NCBI GenBank assembly: GCA_903813345.2
Contig: CAIIXF020000001.1
Location: 44,969,885 to 45,033,884, forward strand
Direction: 5' to 3'
DNA: 64,000 bases
From: Owenia fusiformis
Lineage: Eukaryota > Annelida > Polychaeta > Sabellida > Oweniidae
Below are positions 11,801 to 22,310 of this stretch, piece by piece; the first letter of the stretch is position 1; the number at the start of each line of letters is the position of its first letter. Position numbers and translations under genes: made by a program. Below the pieces are notes generated by a model that ran no database searches, was not told the DNA's origin, and was given only the letters and a program-made list of their open reading frames with translations.

Positions 11801-13769
11801 CAGATGTTTTGGTAACTCTTTTTTTTAAAAGAACGCGCAAGAATCGTGAACGGAGTGTAGTTGATCTAAAAACTTCATCGAGACAGCTTTAAAATGATAT
11901 ATAACTTTAGAATATTATCTTATAATCCGGAGAATCAAAGTTACATTCACGCGATACCCTTAAAAACAAATGCGCCACCTTTTTGCGACACGTCTAATGA
12001 TTACAAAGTGCGATTTGAATAGATAAAGAACCTTCACTTTTTGATATATTTTAGTCTCATTGCATACATATGAAATATCTGATTATCGAGATAATCCAGA
12101 AGATATCATTAATCTTTGGGTTCTCTTGCGGCTGCGTTAATAATAACCATCTTTCACTCTGTAGAATGCTAATTGTGCTTTTGTTGATTTAAGAATAAAC
12201 AGATATGAAAAATGAACTTCCTAAATACAGCCTGCTAATTGTATTATGTATTCTTGATTATCTTTCTACTTGCAATTCTTCTAGGAGGTTGATCCTCAGG
12301 AAGTTTCGACTTCAAAATATTCAGATTTGGCCACCATGAATAAACCATGTCACCCCTAGTCTAAAGGGTTACATAAAGCTTCCCGTTAAACAGTATAACT
12401 GCTCCAAAACTAGTCTATTTGATCAGTCTACTTTTAAAGAAATTAGGGGAATTTTGTTCCCGTTTAATAATCTGAAGAAGTTTGCAATCTATAACATCGA
12501 GAGGCTGAATTATCCAAGGTATGCATTGAGCCAATGTAGATCCTTGTATTTATATGTTTTGTTTCAATAATATTGAAATCAAACCAATATCATCGCACTG
12601 TTGATAGGTAAGGTGATATTGATTTGTCTATTCTATTTTTTCAAGATCCAAGATCGCTCCTTTTATACTAAACGGTGAGCAACACCAACAAGGGGTGTTC
12701 AATTTGTTAAACGTTATGCGTTACCCTTTTAGTCAGGAGATTGTATTGTGTTACAAAGACAGATGATGTATTCCATAAAATTCATGATCGGTGGCTGGAC
12801 GTGTATCTTTTGATAACTTTTATGAATGTTTATTCATTGGTAGTTGGTGTTGCTGATGATACCGAGCATGAAATTTTTTAAATCGGGTTCGAATTTGTCA
12901 TATATGTTTGTTCAATGTTAATTTCCAAATAAATTGATTTTATCTGAATAGCTGATGATTGCAGTTTTTAATATCAATTTGGTTATGACAAGATATATGA
13001 AGTGTTCTTAAATAGATCCAAGTGATCTATTTCGTGCATTTGAATAGTATTCAAATGTTCAAGCTGAAACTGACGTAATGCATCAAATAGCTTCAAAGTT
13101 TATCGATGACCATGTTTGCTCATTAAAAAAATTAGTACCGTGGGTACTGGGCTCACATGGTGTTGCTCAAAAGTGAAAATAAAAAAGACGGGTATAATTT
13201 TTTGCAGATTTTTTGTGACAAAATTATTTCATACAACTACTCTTTACAAAGACATGGCTTTTTACAATGCAGGACACCTGAACTTATTTGTAAAGCTAGG
13301 AAATGGGCCAAAATTGAATTTCCCGAGACAAAAATGGTGGCCATTTTGAAATTAGGCGAGATTTTGAAGCAGGAGTCACAGTTTTTTTTTCTTTATTGAT
13401 GTTGAACAAAATTATTTTAAATCGGGAATCCTATCTACAGAGGATTTAAAAAGTGTTGACAGAGGTTTAAAACTTGCCACTTTTTTGGACTGACTGAGAG
13501 ACAGATGGACGAATCAATGTTAACTAAAATGGCTGAAAATAAAAAAACTGATATAATATTTTGCCAACTTTTTGTAACAAAATTATTTCATACAACTACT
13601 CTTTACAGTGACATGGCTTTTTACAATGCAGGACAGCTGAAATTATTTGTAAAGCTAGGAAATGGGCCAAAAGTGAATTTCGCGAGACAAGAATGGTGAC
13701 CATTTTGAAAATAGGCGAGCTTTTGAACCAAGAGTCATAGGAGAGTTTTTAAAACGTGCCACTATTGTT

Positions 13770-13801
<32 letters not shown>

Positions 13802-15890
13802 GATGTTAAAGATGTTGATTTAAGAGCAAAAAAGGCTCCAAAACTTAATGAAATATGTAGTTTGGATGTTCATTTATGTCTGTGGATTATATTTTATATA
13901 ACAAACACTTTATAAATACCTGAAATTTGCAATAAAAGTGCCCAAAAATTGTTGTTTCGAAATTCCCCATTTTTCCTGTATCGCGCTAGTCACGTGACCA
14001 TAACGCGTAGCAGTCAATGTACAGATATTACAGTACTAATATAATATATGTTCAATATGGCAAACATCAGCGATTCTGATTCCCGGGTTCTGGGAAATGA
14101 CTATATAAATCGGCGAGAGGGTGTAATTTGAATGAAGACAATTTAAGGAGGGGAAATGTGTGCAAGTATGGCAGTAAGAGAGCAGATATGGGGACTTTAA
14201 ACAAGAACTATGACGGAGAATCAACTAAAAATGTGAGTTCTGGAATGAAGACCCGTTGCCATTGACTGAAGATTCCAGCGATCCTATTATCATACTCAGT
14301 TTGAATCTAGACGCGGAAAACAGATTATGAAAACAGGTTTTCTGCAAAGTTATCAAATTTAGAAGATATGGATCTTGTTTTTGAGTGGCTTAACAAGCAT
14401 TTAGATACCAGACTTGGCGCTATCTCTTGTCAAATACATGCACTGGACTTGCACTGTAAATTGGCCATTGCAAATTGCAAAATCAGATCTTCAAATTAAT
14501 CGCTTCGTTTTTAAACCTACGCTTCATATCTTCTTCCAAAACTTTAGGATTCGATAGAGATAAGTTATAACTTGTACAGGAAAAAATGGCAGATCCTACC
14601 TTAATTTAGAATCGCTGATTTCTCTGGACAAATTCCGAGAAGAAATTGTTCAACATCGCGATCACCCCAGACAACATGTCGCGTGCGTGTCACTCTGAAC
14701 TCACGTGATAAAATACGGCATCTTGATTGGTTACTACTCGTGTTGTCATGACGTGAAAAGCAGTAGTAAACACTGAATATGTTAATGAACTGCCATATAT
14801 GGAACAATTGTCTTTCTGATTGGTTAACTTTACACGCCTCCTAAATGAATATAGAAGTCGTAGTAAATGATTCATTGATAACTCTGAAAGTGGGCGTGAC
14901 CAGCTTCATTTTGACACCAAATTCAAGATGTTTCAAATCAAAATGGCCTCGCAAGACGAGGTTGAAATATCAGTAATTTGATACTGATATGGTCTACGAT
15001 AGATCAAAATTGACTGCCCCGCGTCACATGTCACGTGAGCCTATATTTGTTGAAAAATGAAAGAGATAGTGACACTTTTTAATCTTAAGTTTATACCAAT
15101 ATTACAAACACATATCTATTTTTTTCATTATATATTTATTTCTTCATAATACATACATTTGTTTTATACTACATTGATTTATTTTTGCAAAACCTTTGCT
15201 ATTAGATCTTTAACTAAAATGGCTGAAAATAAAAAAATGGATATAATTTTTTGCTGATTTTTCGTAACAAAATTATTTCATACATCTGCTCTTTACATTG
15301 ACATGGATTTTTACAATTTAGGACACTTGAAATTATTTGTAAAGCTAGGAAATAGGTCAAAAGTGAATTTCGCGAGACAAAAATGGCGGCCATTTTGAAA
15401 ATAGGCGAGCTTTTAAGCCAGGAGTCATAGGGGAGTTTCTGTATTGATGTTGAACAGAAATAACTTAAAACAGGAATCCTATCGACAGAGGTTTTAAAAC
15501 GTGCCAGTGTTGTTGACGGAAAAGTGGATTTCACAAGTCAGATGGACAAATCAATGTTAACTAAAATGGCTGAAAATAAAAAAATAGATATAATTTTTCG
15601 CTGATTTTTTGTAACAAAATTATTTCATATATCTACTCTTTACATTGACACAGATCTTTACAATGTAGGACACCTGAAATTTATTTTAAAGCTAGGAAAT
15701 GGGTCAAAAGTGAATTTCGCGAGACAAAAATGGCGGCCATTTTGAAAATAGGCGAGCTTTTGAACCAGGAGTCATAGGGGAGTTTTCTGTATTGATGTTG
15801 AACAGAAATAACTTAAAACAGGAATCCTATCGACAGAGGTTTTAAAACGTGCCACTATTGTTGACGGACGGACGGACAGACAGACAGACG

Positions 15891-15922
<32 letters not shown>

Positions 15923-18900
15923 GACAAGTGAGCGATTGCAAAAGCTCACCATGTGAGCTAACAAAACGAGTGAATTTATCAAATGGAATCGTGATTATTC
16001 CAATATGTTCAAAGAGTGTCTTGGACGAGAGTTGTCTGAATATTGTTTGATCCAAGTGAAGTACCAGAAGTGGCGAAACATGCCTTATCTGAAACATTCA
16101 AAAATATCACTGAAGGTACTATTGAAAAGGTAAGATCTAAGTTTGTTGGGAAATATCTAGTGAATAATACAGAATCAATAGAGGAATGAATTAGTCCGTA
16201 TGGACAAATAAAGAGTGATTAATTGGTCCTCTAACACTCGTTGATTGGCAACTCCAATCGACAGCATCATCAACTCACTAGATGAAGTGAAAACTGTTCC
16301 GATACTTGGATAAAGTTTGTACTTAACATCTGTTGACGATCTAATCTCAATAGTCTTATATTTATTTATGAATACTGGTAACACAAATGCTGTAGATCAT
16401 GAGGGACACATGTTACATGAGGGACACCTATAATGCTACTGGCGATTGGGTCCCTCATGTATGATATGTACTTTTAATATACGTATGATTAATGGCAATA
16501 AAATCTCTTGATGAAAAAATGCTGTAGATCATTAGACGATAATATACTCTAATATTAATCAGGGACATTCATGAACAGTCAAAGTGTGCACTATACTAGT
16601 TTGATTTATAAACAGTTTTGACCTGGACCAATTTTGAATCAATTAACTAGATCGAAAATTAACCGTTCCGCCATATAATTGAATGATTTGGGATCAACGC
16701 TCTTTAGAATAAAAGCTACATGTAGGGAAATATCCATCTGTTACAAAAACTGCAAATGTAAATCTTGATTACTTTTCATAACTAATTAAAGGATTTGAGA
16801 CCCTTTTTGAAAATATGACATTTGAAAAAGGTTGTTCATCTATATATAATTTCCAAAAGTCTTCTGGCAGCTTGCACAACCCTTGAATAATGGAAGATAA
16901 TGTTTTCCATTTCTTTAATTTTGTATTTGACAATCATTGAACTTATTGGATTGATATCGATATGGTGAACTAAATTCAACAATGTTTTTTTTCTTGAACC
17001 AATTATTGAAAACATTCTGTAAAAACACGATACTTTATGTAATTTTGACTGATTGACAACGTACATAAACAATATATTTAATGCGAAAATTATTTATACA
17101 TATTATATATAGTTTTGGTTAACATTTTTAGTGCAATTGTTTTTTGTTCCTTTTTGCCAATTCTTGATAATGAAATAGAATATCATTCCGAAGTCTGTTG
17201 GAAGAAAATAGCATATACAACATTTTCTTAGACCTCTCAATATTATAGTTATACAAAGGAAATTGTGGTAAAGTATTCCAAAAATTAAAACAAAAAAAAC
17301 CAAATAGATAAAAAAATTAAGATAAACGTTTTATTTCATTAACAAGATATTTTTTTTGAATCAACCAAACTTTCCTTTGTACAATTACAATATTGAGAGA
17401 CCTAAATTCGTTGTGTTTATGTCATTTTGTTCCAATATATATGAGGTTCGGATAGATATTGCTACCCTCCAAAAAATGACCATTAAATTGACGATGTATA
17501 AAATTATCAGAATTTTTTGATGACTGGTTTAAGAGAAACGTGTGTTCAAAAAGTTCACCATATCGATACCCATCCTTTCGATTATTAAGTTTATCAGTGT
17601 TGCCTTGAATCTGAATGAGTGCAAGATGGATACCACAGCACTCTTAAAATACAATTATTTTAAGTGTCACATTTAAGCCTATATCTTTAATTGACATGTT
17701 ATTTTTCAGCACCGCTGGAGTTGTATTGATTTTATTGATTTCTTCGGAAAACGTCTTCGAATGTTAATTAAGATGTTTCATTTGTCAGCATCTTTGGTTG
17801 AGATAATACTGCCTTTTATATAAATATACCATCACATACCATTGTGTTTGTAGGCTTTCCTGCTCCAACACCACACCAGGTTGCGTTCATGGCTGGTCTT
17901 TCTGAGAACATTGGACCAGTAGATGTAAACTCTGACATTGTCTTCGATCGGATACTGACAAACCGGGGAAAGGGCTATGATGAGAATACTGGCAGGTTCA
18001 CAGCTCCACATAATGGCACTTATCAGTTCTTTGTTGTAATATCCGCACAGGGTCGACAGAAGGTATGTAAACGTGTGAAATTCGCAATACTAAATGTTCA
18101 CAGTGAAGGTACTTTTGTATTAATGTGGCAAATTCACGAACGTCATGCACAAACTAGTTTTTAAGGCCTGGACCCCCTTTCTATATTACAACAGTTTTCA
18201 AAGTACATAAGGAGGGAAGGGGGGGGGGGGGGTCGGTCCAAGGTCTTGATATAAGACTAGCTGAATGTTAGACATTGCCTCTTTATGCGTTTGATTATAA
18301 TGTGGGATGCTGGGGTTTGGTTTTCCTTATGACTGGTTGCGCTCTTAGATGTTTCTTTTTTAGTGATTTTTAGTCTTTTCTCTACAGGGAGCTGTTTTTA
18401 AGGCCCTGGACCCCCTTTCTACTTTACAACAGTTTTCAAAGTATATAAGGAGGGAAGGGGGGGGGGGGTCGGTCCAAGGTCTTGAAGTAAGACTAGCTGA
18501 ATGTTAGACATTGCCTCTTTATGCGTTTGATTATAATGTGGGATGCTGGGGTTTGGTTTTCCTTATGACTTGTTGCGCTCTTAGATGTTTCTTTTTTAGT
18601 GATTTTTAGTCTTTTCTCTATAAGGAGCTGTGCACACATATACCTATATAACTCATTTTAACAGCTTTGTTGCAGAAATCCCAAAATCTAGGTTACGGCA
18701 CGGTACGACAAACCAAAGTTTGTGAATAAATATTATGTATCTTTTATTTTATTTTTCCAGGCAGCTGTGAAATTGATGCGTTCAGTGGGACTCGGAGGAA
18801 AGAAACAATCTATGATATTCACTGTATGGGCCGAGAGTATCCCTTACTGGGCCACTGCGACAAATACTGCCATCTTGGATCTCGAGAAAGGGGATCAGGT

Positions 18901-18979
18901 GTGGCTGGTGCTACTAGCAAGAGCACCATACCTGCACGGATACATGTACTCCACATTTACAGGGACCATACTATTCTAG
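8828..18979 (+). CDS. Secreted collagen-stalk C1q-domain protein, three exons
   Basis: Exons 8828-9215, 17854-18062 and 18761-18979 give 271 aa with agreeing phases. Residues 1-25 form a signal peptide (hydrophobic LLLVGLLLYGLGL). Residues 26-80 are highly charged with recurring RDK/DKALREK-type units, then come two cysteines (83 and 89). Residues 103-130 are nine Gly-X-Y triplets. Residues 131-271 form one C1q domain, including NGTYQFFVV, FTAPHNG, ILDLEKGDQVWL and the terminal YSTFTGTILF. C1q-domain proteins trimerise through the gC1q head. In invertebrates many are soluble pattern-recognition lectins, so a recognition role is an inference from the family. The collagen part is very short, so a further collagen exon in the 8.6-kb intron cannot be excluded, although the existing phase-1 junction keeps Gly in register. 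Intron 1 is packed with repeats. Confidence 0.85.
9216..10192. other. Start of C1q intron 1, nothing recognised
   Basis: AT-rich intronic sequence. The frames present here (up to about 87 codons) lack domains or splice context. No repeat boundary was identified. Confidence 0.4.
10193..11995. mobile_element. 1.8-kb TIR element in C1q intron 1
   Basis: A perfect 19-bp inverted repeat, AGACGTGTCGCAAAAAGGT, stands at 10193-10211 and as its reverse complement at 11977-11995. The interior has subterminal repeats such as 'cctttcgtcctccac' (about 10295 and 10497) and 'aaagacgaaaaata' (about 11700 and 11753) but no long open frame, so it is non-autonomous. A second inverted pair lies inside it (see 10728-11643). 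Confidence 0.75.
10728..11643. mobile_element. Inner TIR element nested in the 10193-11995 element
   Basis: A 36-bp perfect inverted repeat occurs at 10738-10773 (starting ctagagtatccgcgtatatt) and 11598-11633, extended outward by 'tcacggg' / 'cccgtga' with a few mismatches. About 830 bp lie between the arms, with no open frame of note. Either this is a transposon inserted in the outer element or it forms the subterminal half of one complex element. The absence of an obvious target duplication leaves this open. Confidence 0.65.
12000..13110. other. C1q intron 1, unannotated stretch
   Basis: AT-rich, without frames, repeats or splice-flanked exons that I can support. Confidence 0.4.
13115..15955. 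repeat. Four direct ~300-bp repeats flanking a 1.4-kb unique core
   Basis: Copies begin near 13126, 13510, 15211 and 15553. Each contains 'ttaactaaaatggctgaaaataaaaaa', 'aaattatttcata..tactctttaca..gacatggctttttacaa', 'aaagctaggaaatgggccaaaa', 'gcgagacaaaaatggcggccattttgaaaataggcgagcttttgaa' and 'aaaacgtgccactattgttgacgga'. The second and fourth copies end in (gacagacg)n, and the last is followed by 'gcaaaagctcaccatgtgagct'. The 60-100-codon frames seen here are parts of this repeat, not genes. Confidence 0.8.
16000..17853. other. End of C1q intron 1
   Basis: AT-rich sequence with no supported exon. A duplicated tetramer-rich patch 'catgagggacacatgttacatgagggacac' occurs near 16398-16427. 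Minus-strand frames of up to 80 codons have no recognisable domains. Confidence 0.4.
18162..18630. repeat. Tandem duplication (2 x ~233 bp) in C1q intron 2
   Basis: The unit from 'ttaaggcctggacccccttt' to 'ttttctctacagggagctg' (18162-18391) is repeated at 18395-18630 with very few changes, including a poly-G tract of 14 in the first copy and 10 in the second. Near identity indicates a recent duplication. The 'ctctacaggg' end resembles a splice acceptor but opens no frame matching a C1q exon. Confidence 0.9.
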
Positions 18980-19376
18980 ATACTTGATTGCAGCGGGGAG
19001 GCAGAACCGACAGTAGACTCAATTAGAGTGAGCAGCCATAAATGTCAAGATATCTGGCGATATGTTCAGAGTAGTTCGCGATATGATCCAAGCTGGGTTA
19101 CCAACCTCGAATGTACGGACGTGTAACTTCAAACATAAAATAGTGTTCTGCATTAACTGACATTATTTTGCCAGAGGACACCATTCCATCTTGTTAGCTG
19201 TATAAGTGTTGACAAAAAGTTGCACTACGTCTGTCAAGCCATGCACTATAAACTGACACATATAGGTCGTGGTTAGACGTTTAGACAGTTTCATTAATTA
19301 TAATCTGACAATAATCAGGCCTAGCAATGTAATTGTTATATATATATGTTAATGTCCATATTTGCCACACTTAGTA

Positions 19377-20291
19377 CAGGGTGTTAAAAAAAACGCAGCC
19401 CAAAGAAATCAATCGCTATATCTTGGAAAATACTAATCCAATGATGTTCATATTTTCAGGAAAGAAAGAAGAGACTGTGTATGTATAGCCCATGTTGTTA
19501 GTTAGTTGTAAAACATGATATCTCGGACACTTGCTCAAAAGACAGATGTACTAGCAAAATACGAAAAGCATGAATAGAAAATCACTATATCTTGGAAAAT
19601 ACTTATTCAATTGTGTTCATTTTTTCAGGAAAAGAAAGAAGAGACTGTGTATGTATTGCTCCTGTTGTCAGTAAGTTGTAAAACATGATGCCTTGGACAC
19701 CTGCTCAAATGACAGTTGTACTAAGCAAATATGAAAACGCAGTCAGAAGTGACTGCCACAGCAATAAAACCAGATAACTTTCTAACCATGGTGTTTTGGC
19801 ACTTTAGCTTTGGCACAAATTACCCTCATTCAATGTGTAGTGAGTTTGTGGAGTTTCATTAAAATCACTCTAGGGACTTTACAGTCATGGTCAAAATGGC
19901 TTCTTAAGTCTCCCTGAACCAGGGCGTTTGATTGCGATTTGAAAGCATTTCAACCATTACTGTAAAGTCCCTGAAGTGATTTTGGTTTCACTCTACAGAT
20001 TTACCATACAGTGAATGAAGATGATTTGTGCCAAATTTGAAGAGCCAGAACACTATGGTTAGGAAGTTATTTAATTTTTTTGCGGTTGCAGTCACCCCTG
20101 ACTGTGTTTTTCATATTTTCCTAGTACAAATGTCTTTTGAGCAGGTGTCCAATGCATCATGTTTTTCAACTTACCATTTACAGGATCTGTACATACACTG
20201 TCTCGTCTTTATTTCCTGAAAATATGAACATAATTGGACCAGTATTTTTCAAGATATAACGATTTCTTTGGGTTGCGTTTTTAACACCCTG
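19377..20291. mobile_element. TA-flanked palindromic (foldback) DNA element
   Basis: The element runs from CAGGGTGTTAAAAAAAACGC to GCGTTTTTAACACCCTG and is flanked by TA on both sides (19375-19376 and 20292-20293), as expected for a TA target duplication. Nearly the whole of it is an inverted repeat with the fold near 19920. For example 'gacttttgagcaggtgtcc..catgttttt' on the right mirrors 'aaaacatgat..ggacacctgctcaaa' on the left. The left arm holds an extra copy of about 165 bp (19400-19560 and 19580-19730). No coding frame is seen. TIR and TA duplication point to the Tc1/mariner-type superfamily. Confidence 0.8.
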
Positions 20292-20633
20292 TAGAACATT
20301 TAGCTACTTCATAAATCATGTGAGGTATAAACGTATTTATATAAATATTCGAAAAAAGAATGTTCTAACTAAAACTGGTCTCGCTAACCACCCAAATTCA
20401 CTTTTGTTTCAATCCATAGCTGGGCATACAAAATTCTCCGTCCAAATATCTCATTATCAGTCATGCTTCAACTTACCATTTCGGAATTGTGAGATGACTG
20501 AAAAAATCACTAAGATTTCACTCTGGAGAATTTATATCTGCTCCCTCAGTGGATAGAGGAGAAGTCAAACCATTAAGTCAAATGGAGATTCCAACCCTTT
20601 TCGTCAATTCTTGCATACATAAGAGTTATGTTG

Positions 20634-20755
20634 TTGGAGGTTTTGGATATCGGGGTATACCCCGAGGAAAATATAGATATCTCACTGAGGCACCGGAGGG
20701 TCCGAGGTAAGATATCATATTTCCAGAGGGATATACCCCATATTCAAAAGTGAAC
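20634..20755. repeat. Palindromic 'GATATGGGGTATATCC' family, copy 1
   Basis: The left arm 'ggaggttttggatatcgggg' with 'tataccccgagg' is mirrored by 'gagggatataccccatattcaaaag', with 'gatatctcactgaggcaccggagggtccgaggtaagatatc' between. The same palindrome recurs at 21005-21150 and 54583-54700. Confidence 0.75.
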
Positions 20756-21004
20756 ACCGTATAACTAATTTATCCTATAACAAGTGAGGCTTCACCAGTG
20801 AGGTTACCAGGACATCTAGATCTGTATCCATGTTTGTTTTCTTTTTCATTATTTTCGAGAAATCCATCATCATTTTGGTCAAGAAAAATTCGACCGTCTG
20901 CTGCATCCATTTTGACAGTTTCTGTATAGTAAGATATTGAACAAATTGACTGTTTTTACACTAACAAAAACGAGAGCGGGAGATACACAACGGGAGATAT
21001 AAAT

Positions 21005-21150
21005 ATTTGGAGGTTTTTGGGAGGTTTTTGATATGGGGTATATCCTGAAGGAAATATAGATATATTACCCAGGTCCCGGATGGTCCGAGGTAAGATATAA
21101 TTTCCCGGAAAGAGATATACATTATATCCAAAATTGAGCATCATCACATA
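21005..21150. repeat. Palindromic 'GATATGGGGTATATCC' family, copy 2
   Basis: 'ggaggtttttgatatgggg' and 'tatatcctgaaggaaatatagatat' on the left and 'agagatatacattatatccaaaa' on the right surround 'cccaggtcccggatggtccgaggtaagatat'. Both copies are followed by 'ataactaatttatc' and 'caag', so the family includes that downstream sequence. The left arm is preceded by a duplicated 'ggaggttttt'. Confidence 0.7.
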
Positions 21151-21179
21151 ACTAATTTATCATTTGACAAGCTTTTGGC

Positions 21180-22310
21180 TGATTTTCAAGTCATTTCTGC
21201 TTCAGAGATTTCCGTTTCTTAGCTAAAGCCAAGCCTCTCTGATCTACGATTCGTAAACTTTATTAGTGAACTTAACTTAAGTATTTTTTCCGTCTGATGC
21301 CCAAATACACGCTTGCTAGCGAGATATTCTTACAAATTTGACTGTTTCTACTCTGAACAAAAACGTTTTTCTGTAATATTGAAACGGATACAACGAGAGA
21401 TGCATGTAAATATACGTCCCGCTTCCCCAAGATATGAACCCGAGACGACCTCACGTGTCATAGTATAATCAACAAGATGATGTAAGACTGATTTTGTAGC
21501 GATAAATTATAAATTGACATATTACTTCAATAGAATCAGCAGTTGGAGAGGCGTGTCATTTGAAGGAGAGCATATCACCAATACAAAGAATAAGTGATAG
21601 AGGGCAATTTTTCTAAAATTTTGACCAGAATATTTTTATCTCCGTTATTTGATAAACCTACTTTGCTATTTTAATTTTATTTCAATTTCGTTGTATTTTC
21701 CCATTCTGTGTATGTTTTAATTTAGATGCATTTTTCCATTCTGTGTTTATTTCTTTTTAAGGTCAAAGAGTTTGACATTCAATTTCTACCTTAGTAGTGT
21801 CTCTTGTAACATACACTATACAGTATATACATGTTATAGATACGATGTAGTAAAATAATAATTGTATTTCATACACTGTACATATTGAGAACCTATTTAC
21901 ATGCTTCAGCCATAGGTATTATTTAACATTGTTCTACTAAATGTTTTGATACGTACGCATCCATACCATGGCAGATAAGTTTCCCCGAAATGAGCTTGAT
22001 GATTTATATAGCAGGCAACTAGTTTTTTGTTGAATTCTGATGAATTACATATATAGGATGTAAATATTACTACAATAAAACCAATTTGCTTTGTTCTTTC
22101 AAGAAAGACAATTTAGTATCATGTTGTTCTTTGATCGTTGCAATATGAAAGCGTGACATGACCGCCATAAGCACGGATGCGACAGGAGACGTCGCCAATG
22201 CAACGGCAAGGAAGAGTGTGGTGTTAGTTATTCCAGCGTATTCTATTCGATGATCTAAGACCCAATTCTCTAAATGAAATTGGGGGAGGGGGGGGGGGTT
22301 GTTTTGGAGA
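21180..22310. other. Region downstream (3') of the beta-lactamase-like gene
   Basis: AT-rich, with a poly-G tract at 22287-22299. A minus-strand AATAAA-equivalent (tttatt near 21748) could serve the neighbouring gene, but the distance makes that uncertain. No other feature is supported. Confidence 0.4.

Noticed and set aside
13116-13699. Related 64-80-codon frames (FCQLFVTKLFHTTTLY-type)
   Set aside because: They lie in interspersed direct repeats, differ in frame and stops between copies, and contain no known domain.
15855-15930. (GACAGACG)n / CRISPR-like periodicity
   Set aside because: It is a simple microsatellite without unique spacers, in a eukaryotic repeat.
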